Positions 46,355 to 55,307 of a stretch of 64,000 nt of DNA are shown piece after piece. The notes under the pieces were generated by a model. The model was given only the letters and a program-made list of their open reading frames with translations. It was not told where the DNA came from and did no database searches. The translations under genes were made by a program, and so were the position numbers. The stretch lies in NCBI RefSeq assembly GCF_000505665.1, contig NC_023033.1, forward strand, positions 1,640,313 through 1,704,312, given 5' to 3'. Origin of the DNA: Thermosynechococcus sp. NK55a (GTDB lineage: Bacteria > Cyanobacteriota > Cyanobacteriia > Thermosynechococcales > Thermosynechococcaceae). How positions within the stretch are numbered: position 1 is the stretch's first letter; each line of letters starts with the position of its first letter.

Positions 46355-47460
46355 GCCAATCCAGCCCAGAACTTGGGCAAGCGCCAATCCCAAATAGTTG
46401 GCGATCGCGTATCCCAGCAATCCCAACGTAATCCCTACACCCAGCAGTTGGGGCCGATGCCGACCAGTGGCTTGGGCAACGGCAGTGGTAGGCCCGCCAA
46501 CAGCCGCTTGGGAGGCAAGAGCCAACAGTTCTACATCCAACTTCAGGAGGACCCCAAGGCCAAAGGTGACGAGACCATGGGTAAAAACAATCACAGTGGT
46601 AAAGAGAATCATTTCCATTCCCACCGGAATTAGGGATGGCACATGGGTACCAGCACCAATCACCGTAAAAAAAGATTCAGGCCAAACATCCCCAAAGCCC
46701 CCATCCCCCGCAGATAGCGGATCCACTGAAATTGCGCCAATGCCAAGCTGAGGGTGGTGAGCCAGACAAGGGTGGGAATGAGCGGCCAAAACCGATGCAG
46801 TGCCCTTGACAGTGCCAAGACAGCCACGGCCAAGCTGAGGAGAATCCCTAAATCTAGGGGAGCGATCGCTGAGGCGGTGGGCAGGGAGGTTACGGTAACC
46901 GCTTCCCCCTCCTCCTGGGGGGGATAAAAGCGTGCCAACAGCGAAGGCAGACTCAGCGTGGTTGCCAGCCAAATGGCTGTGAGCAAGTTATCTGCCGTCG
47001 TGGCCGCACTAAAGAGCAAATCCGAAAGGTTAAGGGCACGCCCAACCCCCACAAAGTTAAGGCTGCCGCCAATATAGCTGGCTGCCAAACTTCCCGCCAA
47101 GCGGGGGGTATCCCCCAGAAACCGACTATGGAACAGGACACTGGCAAGGAGCGCACCCACCAAGGTTCCAAAACTGGCAAGGCCAAAGGCCAACAGGGCC
47201 GATCGCCCCAGGCGCCCCACATCCTGTAAATTCACCAGCAGCAGTAGCCAGACGATCGCCAACGAGGTAATGGTGTCGTAGATTGTGTCATAGACCGCAG
47301 ATTGCTGGGGAAGAATACCAACATTGGCGCAGACGGCCGCCAAAATCAGAATGATCAGCGAAGACCCCAACCGTGCTGCCCAGCGAAAGCGATGCTCTAG
47401 CCATAGCCCTAGAGCCGTCAGCGTCAATAGGATGCCCCAAAGGATCAAGGATTCATCCAT
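46346..47460 (-). pseudogene. DUF819 membrane protein, frameshifted in a homopolymer
   Basis: The first frame (47460 to 46660) gives ten or so membrane helices with DUF819-like features (AASYIGGSLNFVGVGRALN, then GMGALGMFGLNLF) and ends at TGA (46660-46662). The next frame continues seamlessly: FFTVIGAGTHVPSLIPVGMEMILFTTVI, ending at 46346. The coding strand has seven T (46667-46673) where eight would keep the frame, giving a normal 371-residue protein. So this is a recent mutation, a sequencing error or slippage. ATG 47460 overlaps the matrixin gene by 8 bases. Confidence 0.75.
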
Positions 47461-48172
47461 GGGGCGTCCATTCTGGTAGTCGCTGTCCCAACCGGGTGGG
47501 TTGCTCATAGACCCGCCGCAGGGTATTCACATCCCGCTGCGAAATCGGAGGCGGGTCTGCTACCTGGGCAAAATAGAGGGCATCAGTGGGTAGGGGGCTA
47601 TGTCCCCAAATGCCAAGGGCATGACCCAGTTCATGGCGCAGCGCCCCAAGAACAAACTTAGCAGCTTGGGTAGGGCGCACCACGACACGGCAGCGATGGC
47701 GCAGCACCCCTTGGCTATCCACAAAGAGTTCATAGCTGGTTTCAGCAAAGCGGGCGCGGCGGTTATTTTGATCTGTGGGTCGCTGCGAGAGGAGGCGAAT
47801 ATTGGCAGGGCGGCTGGGATCAACAATTTCTAAGGGCAAATAGGTTGACCACTCCGCTACTGCCTGGGCCGCGGCTGCTTGCCACACATGGTTTGGATCC
47901 CGCCGGGGGGGTTCAATGGCAACGGTGACTGGGAACTGAGTCCACAGTAAATAGCCCACTTCCACCGGTTGGACTTCATCAAAATAATCTTCGCCTTTCC
48001 TAGGAATCTCAGCTAGGGACGGAGGCAACGGATAGTAAACCGCTGGTGGTAATTGGATATTCTGGCGCGTCAGGTTTGGGGTGCCCGCCAAGGACTCCCA
48101 ATTCCCTGGGGTATCGCCCAACATCAGTCCTAGGGCAACCATGCACACCAAGAACCACCACCAACGCTTCAT
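47453..48172 (-). CDS. Exported matrixin-like zinc metalloprotease (M10-type)
   Basis: A 239-residue protein. It has a signal peptide or anchor (KRWWWFLVCMVALGLML), a linker, and a protease domain with HELGHALGIWGH, the HExxHxxGxxH zinc site with Glu as base. A Met-turn is not obvious after it. The earlier strand segments (FDEVQPVEVGYLLW, VTVAIEP, IRLLSQRP) fit the metzincin fold. ATG at 48172 fits the signal. It lies between VWA and DUF819 genes. Confidence 0.85.
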   Translation of the reverse strand: MKRWWWFLVCMVALGLMLGDTPGNWESLAGTPNLTRQNIQLPPAVYYPLPPSLAEIPRKGEDYFDEVQPVEVGYLLWTQFPVTVAIEPPRRDPNHVWQAAAAQAVAEWSTYLPLEIVDPSRPANIRLLSQRPTDQNNRRARFAETSYELFVDSQGVLRHRCRVVVRPTQAAKFVLGALRHELGHALGIWGHSPLPTDALYFAQVADPPPISQRDVNTLRRVYEQPTRLGQRLPEWTPHG

Positions 48173-48191
48173 ACTGGCGCCTCCTTGCTCC

Positions 48192-49094
48192 TCAACAGGT
48201 TTGCACAAAGGGCCAGCCCGGAAATCGCCAGAGAATCATGGGAATCGCCACAGTCCAGAAAAGGGCATTGAGCAAGGCAATTTGACCCGCCCGATTCATG
48301 GGTAAATGCAACCACCCCTGCAACACCCAGCGATCCAAGGGCAAGACCAAGAGCCACATGAAACAGACGATGGCCATTCCACCCCAAAAGATTGGCCAGC
48401 GGGTGTTGCGATTGAAGCTTTCAAAAAAGGTTTGACCCACCAGTTCCTCAAGAAGGGCAACAGGGGCAGAGCGGTATTGCCCACCCGTGGCTTCGGTGGC
48501 TGCAGCCAGTTGCGGCGCATGATCACCCACGACAATGGCATTGATTTTCACCCGTTGCTGACGGGCATTGGCAACCACACCCGCGTCCACAGGGGCTGCA
48601 CCATCAGTAATGAGGAGCACTTCGCGGCAGCGATTGGGAATCCGTTGCAGTTGTTGGGTGGCGATGGCGATCGCCCCCGAAAGATTTTTGGCCGTCGGAT
48701 CCACCTGCGCTAACAAATCACTGCGATTGAGGGCTTGATCTAGTTGGGTGAGTAGCAGATCACTATGGGTCTCAAACCGGGGCGTAAGAAACACCACATT
48801 GCGGCCAAAGCCGTGGATCATGACTTCATTGGGGGTGGTGAGATGCCGTTGGTTGCGTTGTATGTAGAGCTTGGCAGCGAGCACCTGTTGGGCCATGACG
48901 GTTTGTGGTTGATTAAATTGCAATGGACTATTGCCAAACGTACTGCCGCTGAGATCAAGGGAGAGAACAACGGCGACACTGGGGCGTCCCCAATTCAACA
49001 GCGAGAAGAGTAGCGCCAGGAGGACACAGCCTATTAAGAGAATGAGGGGAATCTGAAAAAGAGGGTAATACCACAGTTGCCGCCGACGGGTCAT
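48192..49094 (-). CDS. Membrane VWA-domain protein
   Basis: A 300-residue protein. An N-terminal helix (FQIPLILLIGCVLLALLFSLL), a von Willebrand factor A domain (residues 38-210) and two C-terminal helices (WPIFWGGMAIVCFMWLLVLPL; ALLNALFWTVAIPMILW). The MIDAS motif reads LDLSGSTF with D-x-S-x-S, and LLITDGAAPVD carries the distal Asp, so metal binding is expected. It starts 7 bases after dapF and is followed at 19 bases by the metalloprotease. Possibly an envelope partner of the protease. Confidence 0.82.
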   Translation of the reverse strand: MTRRRQLWYYPLFQIPLILLIGCVLLALLFSLLNWGRPSVAVVLSLDLSGSTFGNSPLQFNQPQTVMAQQVLAAKLYIQRNQRHLTTPNEVMIHGFGRNVVFLTPRFETHSDLLLTQLDQALNRSDLLAQVDPTAKNLSGAIAIATQQLQRIPNRCREVLLITDGAAPVDAGVVANARQQRVKINAIVVGDHAPQLAAATEATGGQYRSAPVALLEELVGQTFFESFNRNTRWPIFWGGMAIVCFMWLLVLPLDRWVLQGWLHLPMNRAGQIALLNALFWTVAIPMILWRFPGWPFVQTC

Positions 49095-49101
49095 AGCTCA
49101 C

Positions 49102-49962
49102 CTAGGGCAAGGTACCGCTAAAGACTGCAAGGGCAGGCCCGGTCATATACAGATGTTGGCTAGGCAAATCCCAGCGAATCTGGAGATTGCCCCCTGGCAG
49201 TTCAACCGTGGCTTGGGCTTGATCGCCCCCAGGACTCAGGCAACCAGTCAAAACAGCAGCGACTAGGGTGGCACAGGCTCCCGTTCCACAGGCAAGGGTC
49301 ATACCGGCTCCCCGTTCCCAGACGCGCATCCGCAGGCGATCGCTCCCTAGGACTTGCACAAACTCAGTATTGGTGCGCTGGGGAAAAGCGGGGTGATGCT
49401 CAAACTGGGGACCAATCACAGCTAAATCCAGGGCAGCTACATCCTCCACAAAGGTGACGCAGTGGGGATTGCCCATACTCACGCATGTCACCAACCACTG
49501 GCGATCGCCCACCGTGAGGGGAACATCAATCACTTTTTGATCTGCGGCTGCCAAGGTGGTGGGAATCTGCTGCGCCAAAAGTTGGGGTTTGCCCATATCC
49601 ACGGTGACCTGACCATCCGCTTGTACCTCCGGCACAATGAGACCGGCAAGGGTGTCAATGCGGTAGCGCACAATTTCACCGCCGGAGCGACCCTCAAGGG
49701 CAAAAATGAACTTGGCCAAACAGCGAATGCCATTGCCGCACATTTCCGCCACTGAGCCATCAGCGTTGTACATCCGCATGCGGTAATCACTTTCTCCAGT
49801 TCCCCGCAGTAAAAAACTGACCCCATCCGCACCCACGCCGAAGTGGCGATCGCACCAGTATTGGGCTTGTTCCGGACTTAAAAGCAGCTCTTCCTGATGG
49901 CGATTATCAATGAGGAGGAAATCGTTACCTAACCCTTGGTACTTCTGAAAAGATAGGCTCAT
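49102..49962 (-). CDS. dapF: Diaminopimelate epimerase
   Basis: Interconverts LL- and meso-diaminopimelate for lysine and peptidoglycan. 286 residues. The first catalytic Cys is in EMCGNGIRCLAKF, the second in LACGTGACATLVAAV, and FQKYQGLGNDFLLID is the N-terminal signature. ATG at 49962 is used; the longer open frame upstream would run antisense over hfq. dapF heads a same-strand series VWA-matrixin-DUF819 with tight spacing and is divergent from hfq. Confidence 0.96.
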   Translation of the reverse strand: MSLSFQKYQGLGNDFLLIDNRHQEELLLSPEQAQYWCDRHFGVGADGVSFLLRGTGESDYRMRMYNADGSVAEMCGNGIRCLAKFIFALEGRSGGEIVRYRIDTLAGLIVPEVQADGQVTVDMGKPQLLAQQIPTTLAAADQKVIDVPLTVGDRQWLVTCVSMGNPHCVTFVEDVAALDLAVIGPQFEHHPAFPQRTNTEFVQVLGSDRLRMRVWERGAGMTLACGTGACATLVAAVLTGCLSPGGDQAQATVELPGGNLQIRWDLPSQHLYMTGPALAVFSGTLP

Positions 49963-49992
49963 AGAATTGAAAAAGTAAGAGAGGGGAAACCA

Positions 49993-50211
49993 ATGACGGA
50001 TGAATTTAACACGGCACTGCCTAGCATTCGCCAAGTACAGACCTTCATTAAAGATAGCACCGAGGTTGAAGTCAAGCTCAGCACCAGCGATCTTGTGGTT
50101 GGCAAAGTGCGCTGGCAGGATACGAATTGCCTCTGCGTTGTCGATCACTATGATCAACCCACAATTATTTGGAAGCAGGCCATTGTCTTTATTAAACCGA
50201 AGCTAGCCTAA
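49993..50211 (+). CDS. hfq: Cyanobacterial Hfq (Sm-like)
   Basis: A 72-residue Sm-like protein matching cyanobacterial Hfq: [41 protein letters not shown], the loop and strands of Sm1, and a short Sm2 region [12 protein letters not shown]. It lacks the YKHA motif of E. coli Hfq, as is usual in cyanobacteria, where the homologue affects motility and pilus interaction rather than RNA binding in the classical way. It is divergent from dapF (30 bases between starts) and overlaps larC by 9 bases at the 3' end. Confidence 0.9.
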   Translation: MTDEFNTALPSIRQVQTFIKDSTEVEVKLSTSDLVVGKVRWQDTNCLCVVDHYDQPTIIWKQAIVFIKPKLA

Positions 50212-51402
50212 GGGCCACAGTTGCAGTGCCACTGCCAAAGCCTCTTGATAGACCATCTGCCAAGGTTGCTGATGTTGACGAGCAAGGGCGGCACAGTCTT
50301 CGTATTCCGGCTGGACATTGATCCGCTGTCCTTGGTGCGCCGCTACTTTCACCCGCACTTTTCCAAAGGAGGTTGGGATTTCCTGTATTTGCCGCTCTAG
50401 AACATAGCGCTCCTGTACTTGACGCCGTAGCCCCAGGGTTGTGGTTTCACGGAAGAGCGTCTGCACACAGGCGGCCTCTGCACTGGGGGGACACAGTAAC
50501 GTAACCAACACTCCCAAGCGCGATTTTTTCATCGTTATCGGCTGACAAAAGACCTCAATGGCACCGACGGCATAGAGTTGTTCACAGGCATAGCTAAGGG
50601 CTTGGGGGGGCATGTCATCCAGTTGGGTTTGCAGTTCCACAATCGTTTTTGCGGTGCCTGTTTCTGCTGAATTCGGCGGCGTTCCCAACCAGAGGCGCAA
50701 TAGATTGGGTAGGGGCAGCTCTTGAGTGCCGGCGCCTAAGCCCACCCGTTTCAATGTCATTGCTGGCGGCGCACCAAATCCCTCACTGAGGGCACAAACA
50801 AGAGCAGCTCCCGTAGGCGTGACTAGTTCTTTTTCAATGCCATTGCTGTAGAGGGGCACTTGATAGGTTTGGCACAGTTGCAGAACAGCAGGCACAGGAA
50901 CTGGCAGCTGACCATGGGCCGCTTTGACCATTCCGCCCCCAGTGGGTAGAGCCGAGCAGTAAATGTGACTCACATCGAGGTAATCCAACCCCAAGCAGGT
51001 GCCGACAATATCCACAAGGGCATCCACGGCCCCCACTTCATGGAAATGCACTTTTTCTGGCTCAATGCCATGCACGGCACCCTCAGCAATGGCCAAGGCT
51101 TCAAAAACCTTAAGGCTCCAGTCGCGGGCGCGATCGGGGAGATGGGCAGCCCGGATTTGGTCGGCAATCTCCGGCCAATGGCGATAGTGGTGGGAGGGGC
51201 GATCGCGCAGATGTACCTGTGCCTTTAGGCCCCGCTGTCCTTTGCGCTGTACCGTTTCCGTAGTCAACTCAAACTCATCGGCAATCCCTAACTTCGCTAA
51301 TTGGCTTTGAAGATAGTCAAGGGGAACCCCCAGATCAAGGAGGGCACCCAAGCACATATCCCCAGCCACACCAGTAGGGCAGTCAAAATAGGCAACCGTC
51401 AT
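50203..51402 (-). CDS. larC: LarC-family nickel-pincer cofactor insertion protein
   Basis: A 399-residue protein. [25 protein letters not shown] is the TIGR00299 N-terminus with the conserved Asp/Cys/Gly-rich start. [17 protein letters not shown] (residues about 120-135) and [16 protein letters not shown]-like and TPTGAALV segments are family-typical. LarC inserts nickel into the lactate racemase cofactor, with LarB and LarE partners not in the window. It overlaps hfq at the 3' end. Confidence 0.9.
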   Translation of the reverse strand: MTVAYFDCPTGVAGDMCLGALLDLGVPLDYLQSQLAKLGIADEFELTTETVQRKGQRGLKAQVHLRDRPSHHYRHWPEIADQIRAAHLPDRARDWSLKVFEALAIAEGAVHGIEPEKVHFHEVGAVDALVDIVGTCLGLDYLDVSHIYCSALPTGGGMVKAAHGQLPVPVPAVLQLCQTYQVPLYSNGIEKELVTPTGAALVCALSEGFGAPPAMTLKRVGLGAGTQELPLPNLLRLWLGTPPNSAETGTAKTIVELQTQLDDMPPQALSYACEQLYAVGAIEVFCQPITMKKSRLGVLVTLLCPPSAEAACVQTLFRETTTLGLRRQVQERYVLERQIQEIPTSFGKVRVKVAAHQGQRINVQPEYEDCAALARQHQQPWQMVYQEALAVALQLWPLG

Positions 51403-51477
51403 GGCAGATTACAGGCGCAGCACTAAGGGATATGGTAACAAGGGACAATTGATAGACTGCTGATATACTGCCTATTC

Positions 51478-51885
51478 TTATCCCGCTTTTGCAGAGTCTG
51501 TTGCTGCCCCCTCTGACCAAATCAACGGTTGATACACCGGTTGATACACCATTGTGGGGGGCTGCCATTGGTAGCGCCGCAAGTTAATGCGATCGCCCCC
51601 CTCAAAAACAATCCCCTCTACCTCTAGGCGCCAGCGCTGCAATTCATCCGTGCCGCGGCGTTGGGGCGCATAGGAAATTTTGCCTTGAGCATTGACCACG
51701 CGGTGCCATGGAATGTCAGAATTGGGTGCCAGCCGATAGAGGGCATAGCCCACATAGCGCCCATGGCGAGGCCAGCCACACAGGGCGGCAATTTGGCCAT
51801 AGGTAGCCACACGCCCTAGGGGAATTTGCTTCACTAGCCAATAAATTTTTTGTTGAAACGTTAGTGCCCCTATGTTCATCTTCAT
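51478..51885 (-). CDS. atl: Alkyltransferase-like protein (Ada/MGMT family, PWHR)
   Basis: A 135-residue MGMT-domain protein. The fold segments are LGRVATYGQIAALCG and RYVGYALYRLAPNSDIPWHRVVNAQG. The active-site motif is PWHR: Trp60 replaces the alkyl-acceptor Cys of PCHR. In E. coli Atl and related proteins this same change gives a damage-sensing protein that flags O6-alkylguanine for nucleotide excision repair. The C-terminal 35 residues are unrelated to MGMT and repeat a VYQPVYQP sequence. Confidence 0.88.
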   Translation of the reverse strand: MKMNIGALTFQQKIYWLVKQIPLGRVATYGQIAALCGWPRHGRYVGYALYRLAPNSDIPWHRVVNAQGKISYAPQRRGTDELQRWRLEVEGIVFEGGDRINLRRYQWQPPTMVYQPVYQPLIWSEGAATDSAKAG

Positions 51886-52227
51886 AAGACTTTATACTTT
51901 TTTATAGTTGTAGGTCAGATTCAACCCCTCTAAATCCGTATTTCTACGGAAGCAAGCCTCAAAACGACCCACCTAGATTAAACATTAAGGGTGGTAACGG
52001 AATTACTAAATTCAATTAAGAACAACTGCCCACAAAAAGATAGATCGGTCATGATTTAAGCAGCAGCAATGCTGGGGTAGGGGAGGGTGGAATTCGGTGC
52101 CTTATTTTGAATCATTACGTATTTCTCATCTAAGTTGCTTTTTGCTCAATGATTGCTTCTATGTCTTTTTGACTTGAGTTTTCCAGTGTCTTTGTGATAT
52201 TCCTGACGCTATTTGATGGAGTCCCCT
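51886..52227. other. Spacer upstream of the V4R operon
   Basis: About 340 AT-rich bases between the divergent ATL and V4R genes, with no gene. It must hold both promoters; I see no firm -35/-10 pair. It contains the stem-loop at 51935-51950 that is shared with 1722-1735. Confidence 0.5.
51935..51950. repeat. Second copy of the CCGTA/TACGG stem-loop
   Basis: TCCGTA-TTTC-TACGGA is a perfect 6-bp stem with a 4-base loop. Its complement is identical over 15 bases with the stem-loop at 1722-1736. Confidence 0.5.
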
Positions 52228-52965
52228 ATGACCATGACCAGTTCCCCACCCCAAGCCGCCGCCGGCGATCGCTACGGTGTTGACCATCTCCTGCGCAAAA
52301 AATACCCGAAACGCCACCATCACTACGCTTTTTGGGACTTCTTTCACTTCGATAGCGATCGCGGTACCTACACGGATTGGAACAATGCCCGCAACCTCCT
52401 GGTGACCGAAGATTTTATCATTGGTCTCATTGAAGGTCTGGAAGAGGAAGTGGGACCTGCTTCCAGTGTCGTTATGTACAAAATTGGCGAAGAATGGGGC
52501 CGGCGCGATGCTCAGTTTTTTGCAGAGTGGTTTCCCAGGGAATATGGCTATGAGCAGGGGATCAAGCAAATGCGGCTTCCCTATGTCCTCGAAGCGTGGT
52601 GGTGGCCCTGCACGACCCAAGGCTGGGGGAACTGGGAAGTGGATCTCAGCGAGCAAAAACACGGCTTCATGTTCATCAATATCTTTGATTCGGCAGTGGC
52701 CCGCACCCTAGGAGATGTGGGACGGCCAGTTTGCCACCTCTATGCAGGACTATTTGCTGGTTTCTTTAGCGGCTTGGTTCAAAAAGAACTCGGTTGTATT
52801 GAAATCCAGTGCTACGCCATGGGTGAAACCTACTGCAAATTTGTCTTAGGCAAGCAGGATCGCATTGACGCGGTTGCCTTCTGGCAGAACGAAGGAGCCT
52901 CTGCCAAAGATATTGAAAAACGGCTCCGCAGTGGAGAATTGGTTTATGAGAAGCCTAAACGGTAG
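52228..52965 (+). CDS. V4R-domain protein (Slr0144-like)
   Basis: A 245-residue protein with a 4-vinyl-reductase (V4R) domain in the C-terminal half. V4R Cys-rich signature at the end: IEIQCYAMGETYCKFVLG. First gene of an operon whose order resembles Synechocystis slr0144-slr0152, tied to photosystem II assembly and repair. ATG at 52228 has GGAG six bases before it; ATG at 52216 and TTG at 52213 are also in frame. V4R domains can bind small hydrophobic ligands or tetrapyrrole-like molecules; the ligand is unknown. Confidence 0.82.
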   Translation: MTMTSSPPQAAAGDRYGVDHLLRKKYPKRHHHYAFWDFFHFDSDRGTYTDWNNARNLLVTEDFIIGLIEGLEEEVGPASSVVMYKIGEEWGRRDAQFFAEWFPREYGYEQGIKQMRLPYVLEAWWWPCTTQGWGNWEVDLSEQKHGFMFINIFDSAVARTLGDVGRPVCHLYAGLFAGFFSGLVQKELGCIEIQCYAMGETYCKFVLGKQDRIDAVAFWQNEGASAKDIEKRLRSGELVYEKPKR

Positions 52966-53515
52966 TTGGCAGCAGCAAGCCGTTGCTGAATTCTTTGAGG
53001 AGCTGAACTGGCTCGGCTTGATCCGCCAGCAGCCGGTGACAGAAACAGTGGTTCTCAACTGGCAATCACTGAAAGTGGCAGAATTTTGGCAGCGCGTCAA
53101 TTGGCTAGGTCTTGAGGTCAAAGGGGCGATCGCCCCCACTAGCCCTGGGGAATGGCCCAGCTACCGCGTCAGGGACTTCTTTGGGCGCCTGAACTGGGAA
53201 GGGGTAGGCGTGATCTTGCCCATCGGCTTGCCGGCCCTAGCCGCGGAAATCACACCACCGGCTACCCTAGCCAGCTCTTGGGCTGCTTGGTCAGTCGAAA
53301 CCTTCTTCCGCCAACTCAACTGGGAGGGCCATCGCGGTCAAACCATCTTCCTAGAGCCGAGTTTGTCCCTGTGGCGCCTATCAGTCAAAGACTTCTGTGC
53401 CAGTCTTCCTTGGGCAGGCCAACCCCTGATCGCCCAAGTGAGTAACGTGGCAGCCCCGCCCCCTGTCCCCGTAGAGCCCGAAGTCACCCTCTCAGACTTA
53501 TCAGACCTGTTTTAG
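52946..53515 (+). CDS. Hypothetical protein with five degenerate FF-x2-LNW-x-G repeats
   Basis: A 189-residue protein. A motif of about 14 residues occurs five times, at residues 12-25, 43-56, 74-87, 116-129 and 146-159: VAEFFEELNWLGL, VAEFWQRVNWLGL, VRDFFGRLNWEGV, VETFFRQLNWEGH and VKDFCASLPWAGQ. Spacing is about 31 residues for most. The linkers are Pro/Ala-rich and the end is acidic (LSDLSDLF). ATG at 52946 overlaps the V4R gene by 20 bases, so translation is coupled. I do not know its family name; the context is photosystem II related. Confidence 0.75.
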   Translation: MRSLNGSWQQQAVAEFFEELNWLGLIRQQPVTETVVLNWQSLKVAEFWQRVNWLGLEVKGAIAPTSPGEWPSYRVRDFFGRLNWEGVGVILPIGLPALAAEITPPATLASSWAAWSVETFFRQLNWEGHRGQTIFLEPSLSLWRLSVKDFCASLPWAGQPLIAQVSNVAAPPPVPVEPEVTLSDLSDLF

Positions 53516-53524
53516 GAGACCCCT

Positions 53525-54010
53525 ATGCACACCGAGTTAATGAATCTCTACTACAAAGCTGAAGAAAACTACCTCAGCAATGTGGACATCAAAGTCTTTC
53601 GCCACCACATCGAGTCGCTTCAGCAGCGGTTGAGCACCTATGAATTTCTGCGGGATCATGAAATTGAAATCTTCCAGCCGGTAGCTGACGCCCTGCAAAA
53701 GCAATATCCCACCGAACCCCCCCAAACCCTTGAGCAGGTCTTGCGTCAGGCGATCGCCCTCCTGCGCTATGCCGCCATGGCCATGCTCTTAAATAATCCG
53801 GAGTTTTTGCAGCATCGACTCCTAGAGTGGCTCACGGAAGTGGTCAAGGCCCACCAAACCCAAACCCTATGGAGCAGTTGCCATGAGCTTCTCAGTGACC
53901 GCCTCAAGGAAATGCTCACTGACGCTCAGCAGGACTTGATGTTGCCGCTATTGGATCAGGCGCAAGTGACCCTTGTGGGCTTGCCAGCCGTGGTCTCTGT
54001 CCACGCCTAG
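53525..54010 (+). CDS. Phycobiliprotein-like (globin-fold) protein lacking the chromophore Cys
   Basis: A 161-residue helical protein. The segment LRQAIALLRYAAMAMLLNNPEFLQHRLLEWLTEVVK resembles the CLRDLDYYLR...helix region of allophycocyanin subunits, but V72 sits where the chromophore Cys would be. The pigment is probably not attached. AGGAG lies just before the ATG at 53525. Same operon as the two V4R genes. Confidence 0.6.
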   Translation: MHTELMNLYYKAEENYLSNVDIKVFRHHIESLQQRLSTYEFLRDHEIEIFQPVADALQKQYPTEPPQTLEQVLRQAIALLRYAAMAMLLNNPEFLQHRLLEWLTEVVKAHQTQTLWSSCHELLSDRLKEMLTDAQQDLMLPLLDQAQVTLVGLPAVVSVHA

Positions 54011-54055
54011 GTGACTGTTGAAATTGCGTGTCATGCCTACGAATGAGGATGTCCT

Positions 54056-54727
54056 ATGATCTCCGTTGCTGATTTGGTCAAAGAGCCCGTCATCCCCGGC
54101 AATTACTACGCTGCCGATGCCTATGTGCAAGGGGATTTTGAAACCGGTCTCATTGAAAACCGCAAAGGTGCCCGTCTGATTGCCCTGCCGGATATTTTCC
54201 TCCAAGCCATCTATGCGGGCCTCGATCAAGAAGTAGGACAGGCCACTGGGGTGGTGCTATTCAACTGTGGTCGCTGGTGGGGCAAGAACTTTTACCGCCG
54301 TTTTGTGGCCGAGGTGAGCGAGTACTATGGCCGTCCCCTTGCGGAGATGGAAATGGTGGAGTTTCTCCAATGCCTCAAGGAATGCTGGAAGACCCACGGT
54401 TGGGGCAGGATTGATCTCGATGTGAGCTTCTACCAGCAGGGCTTTTTGGTGGTGACAACGTGGGATTCTCCCTTTGCGGCGGCGGCTCCCAAAAATACGG
54501 GTCAGCCCCAATGCGCTGCGGAAGCAGGGATTTTAGAATCCTTCTTTAGCCAATTGACCGGTCGCGATCTCCTCTGTGTGCAAACCGCCTGTGAAACCCT
54601 AGGGGCAACCAATAATTACTTTGTTTTGGGGTTGCGCGAGCGCGTTGAACCGGCCAAGGCTTGGCTGCAAGAGGGGCAGAATCATAACACGATTATGGAG
54701 CGACTCTGTCGCGCTCAGGCCGCTTGA
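54056..54727 (+). CDS. Second V4R-domain protein (Slr0147-like)
   Basis: A 223-residue V4R protein. The pattern LPDIFLQAIYAGLDQEVGQATGVVLFNCGRWWGKNFYRRF corresponds to the V4R start, and LLCVQTACETLGATNNYFVLGL to its end, with one of the two Cys of the first V4R protein replaced. It is a paralogue of the protein at 52228-52965. GAGG precedes the ATG at 54056. Its place in the operon agrees with slr0147. Confidence 0.82.
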   Translation: MISVADLVKEPVIPGNYYAADAYVQGDFETGLIENRKGARLIALPDIFLQAIYAGLDQEVGQATGVVLFNCGRWWGKNFYRRFVAEVSEYYGRPLAEMEMVEFLQCLKECWKTHGWGRIDLDVSFYQQGFLVVTTWDSPFAAAAPKNTGQPQCAAEAGILESFFSQLTGRDLLCVQTACETLGATNNYFVLGLRERVEPAKAWLQEGQNHNTIMERLCRAQAA

Positions 54728-54787
54728 GTATGATCCTAAAGTAACCCTCTATGCGTCATTAACCATTTTAATAAGGAGCAAAGAGCA

Positions 54788-55270
54788 GTGGCCAAAGTTG
54801 TCAAGCTTGAACCCATCTCGCGCGAAGCGACAATTAACACCAACGACAATTTGCTCTCTGCTATCCTGGACTCTGAACTCCATGTGCTCAAGGAGTGTGG
54901 TGGGCGCGGGTTGTGTGCCACTTGCCATGTCTATATCAACGAGGGGATGGAGAGTCTTTCCCCCATCAATAAGCGGGAGCAACGCACCCTTGAGGTGATT
55001 ACGACGGCAAATGCAACTTCCCGCCTCGCCTGTCAGGCACGGGTTCTGGGGCCGGGGGTAGTGGTAGAGCTTCCCTCAGGGATGTATATCAATGCAGTAG
55101 AAGATATTGAGTCTTTGATTGGGCGGCGGGCTGAGCAGGATATTTTGCACCCCCTCGATGGCCGCGTCTTGGTGGAGGCAGGTAAGCTGATTACGCGCAC
55201 GATGATTACCCAGTTGAAAGATACCCAAGTTAAGGTGAGTGAATACCTCGCCAATACGTCGGATGCCTAA
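54788..55270 (+). CDS. [2Fe-2S] ferredoxin with C-terminal extension (Slr0148-like)
   Basis: A 160-residue protein. The cluster ligands are C37, C43, C46 (C-x5-C-x2-C, CGGRGLCATC) and C82 (LACQARV), an adrenodoxin-like spacing. About 70 residues follow the ferredoxin fold. GTG start at 54788 with AAGGAG 11 bases upstream. Operon position matches slr0148, a ferredoxin-like gene. Confidence 0.88.
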   Translation: MAKVVKLEPISREATINTNDNLLSAILDSELHVLKECGGRGLCATCHVYINEGMESLSPINKREQRTLEVITTANATSRLACQARVLGPGVVVELPSGMYINAVEDIESLIGRRAEQDILHPLDGRVLVEAGKLITRTMITQLKDTQVKVSEYLANTSDA

Positions 55271-55307
55271 GGCGCTACGTCACTTTTATCCTCAAGAGGG
55301 CACTATT

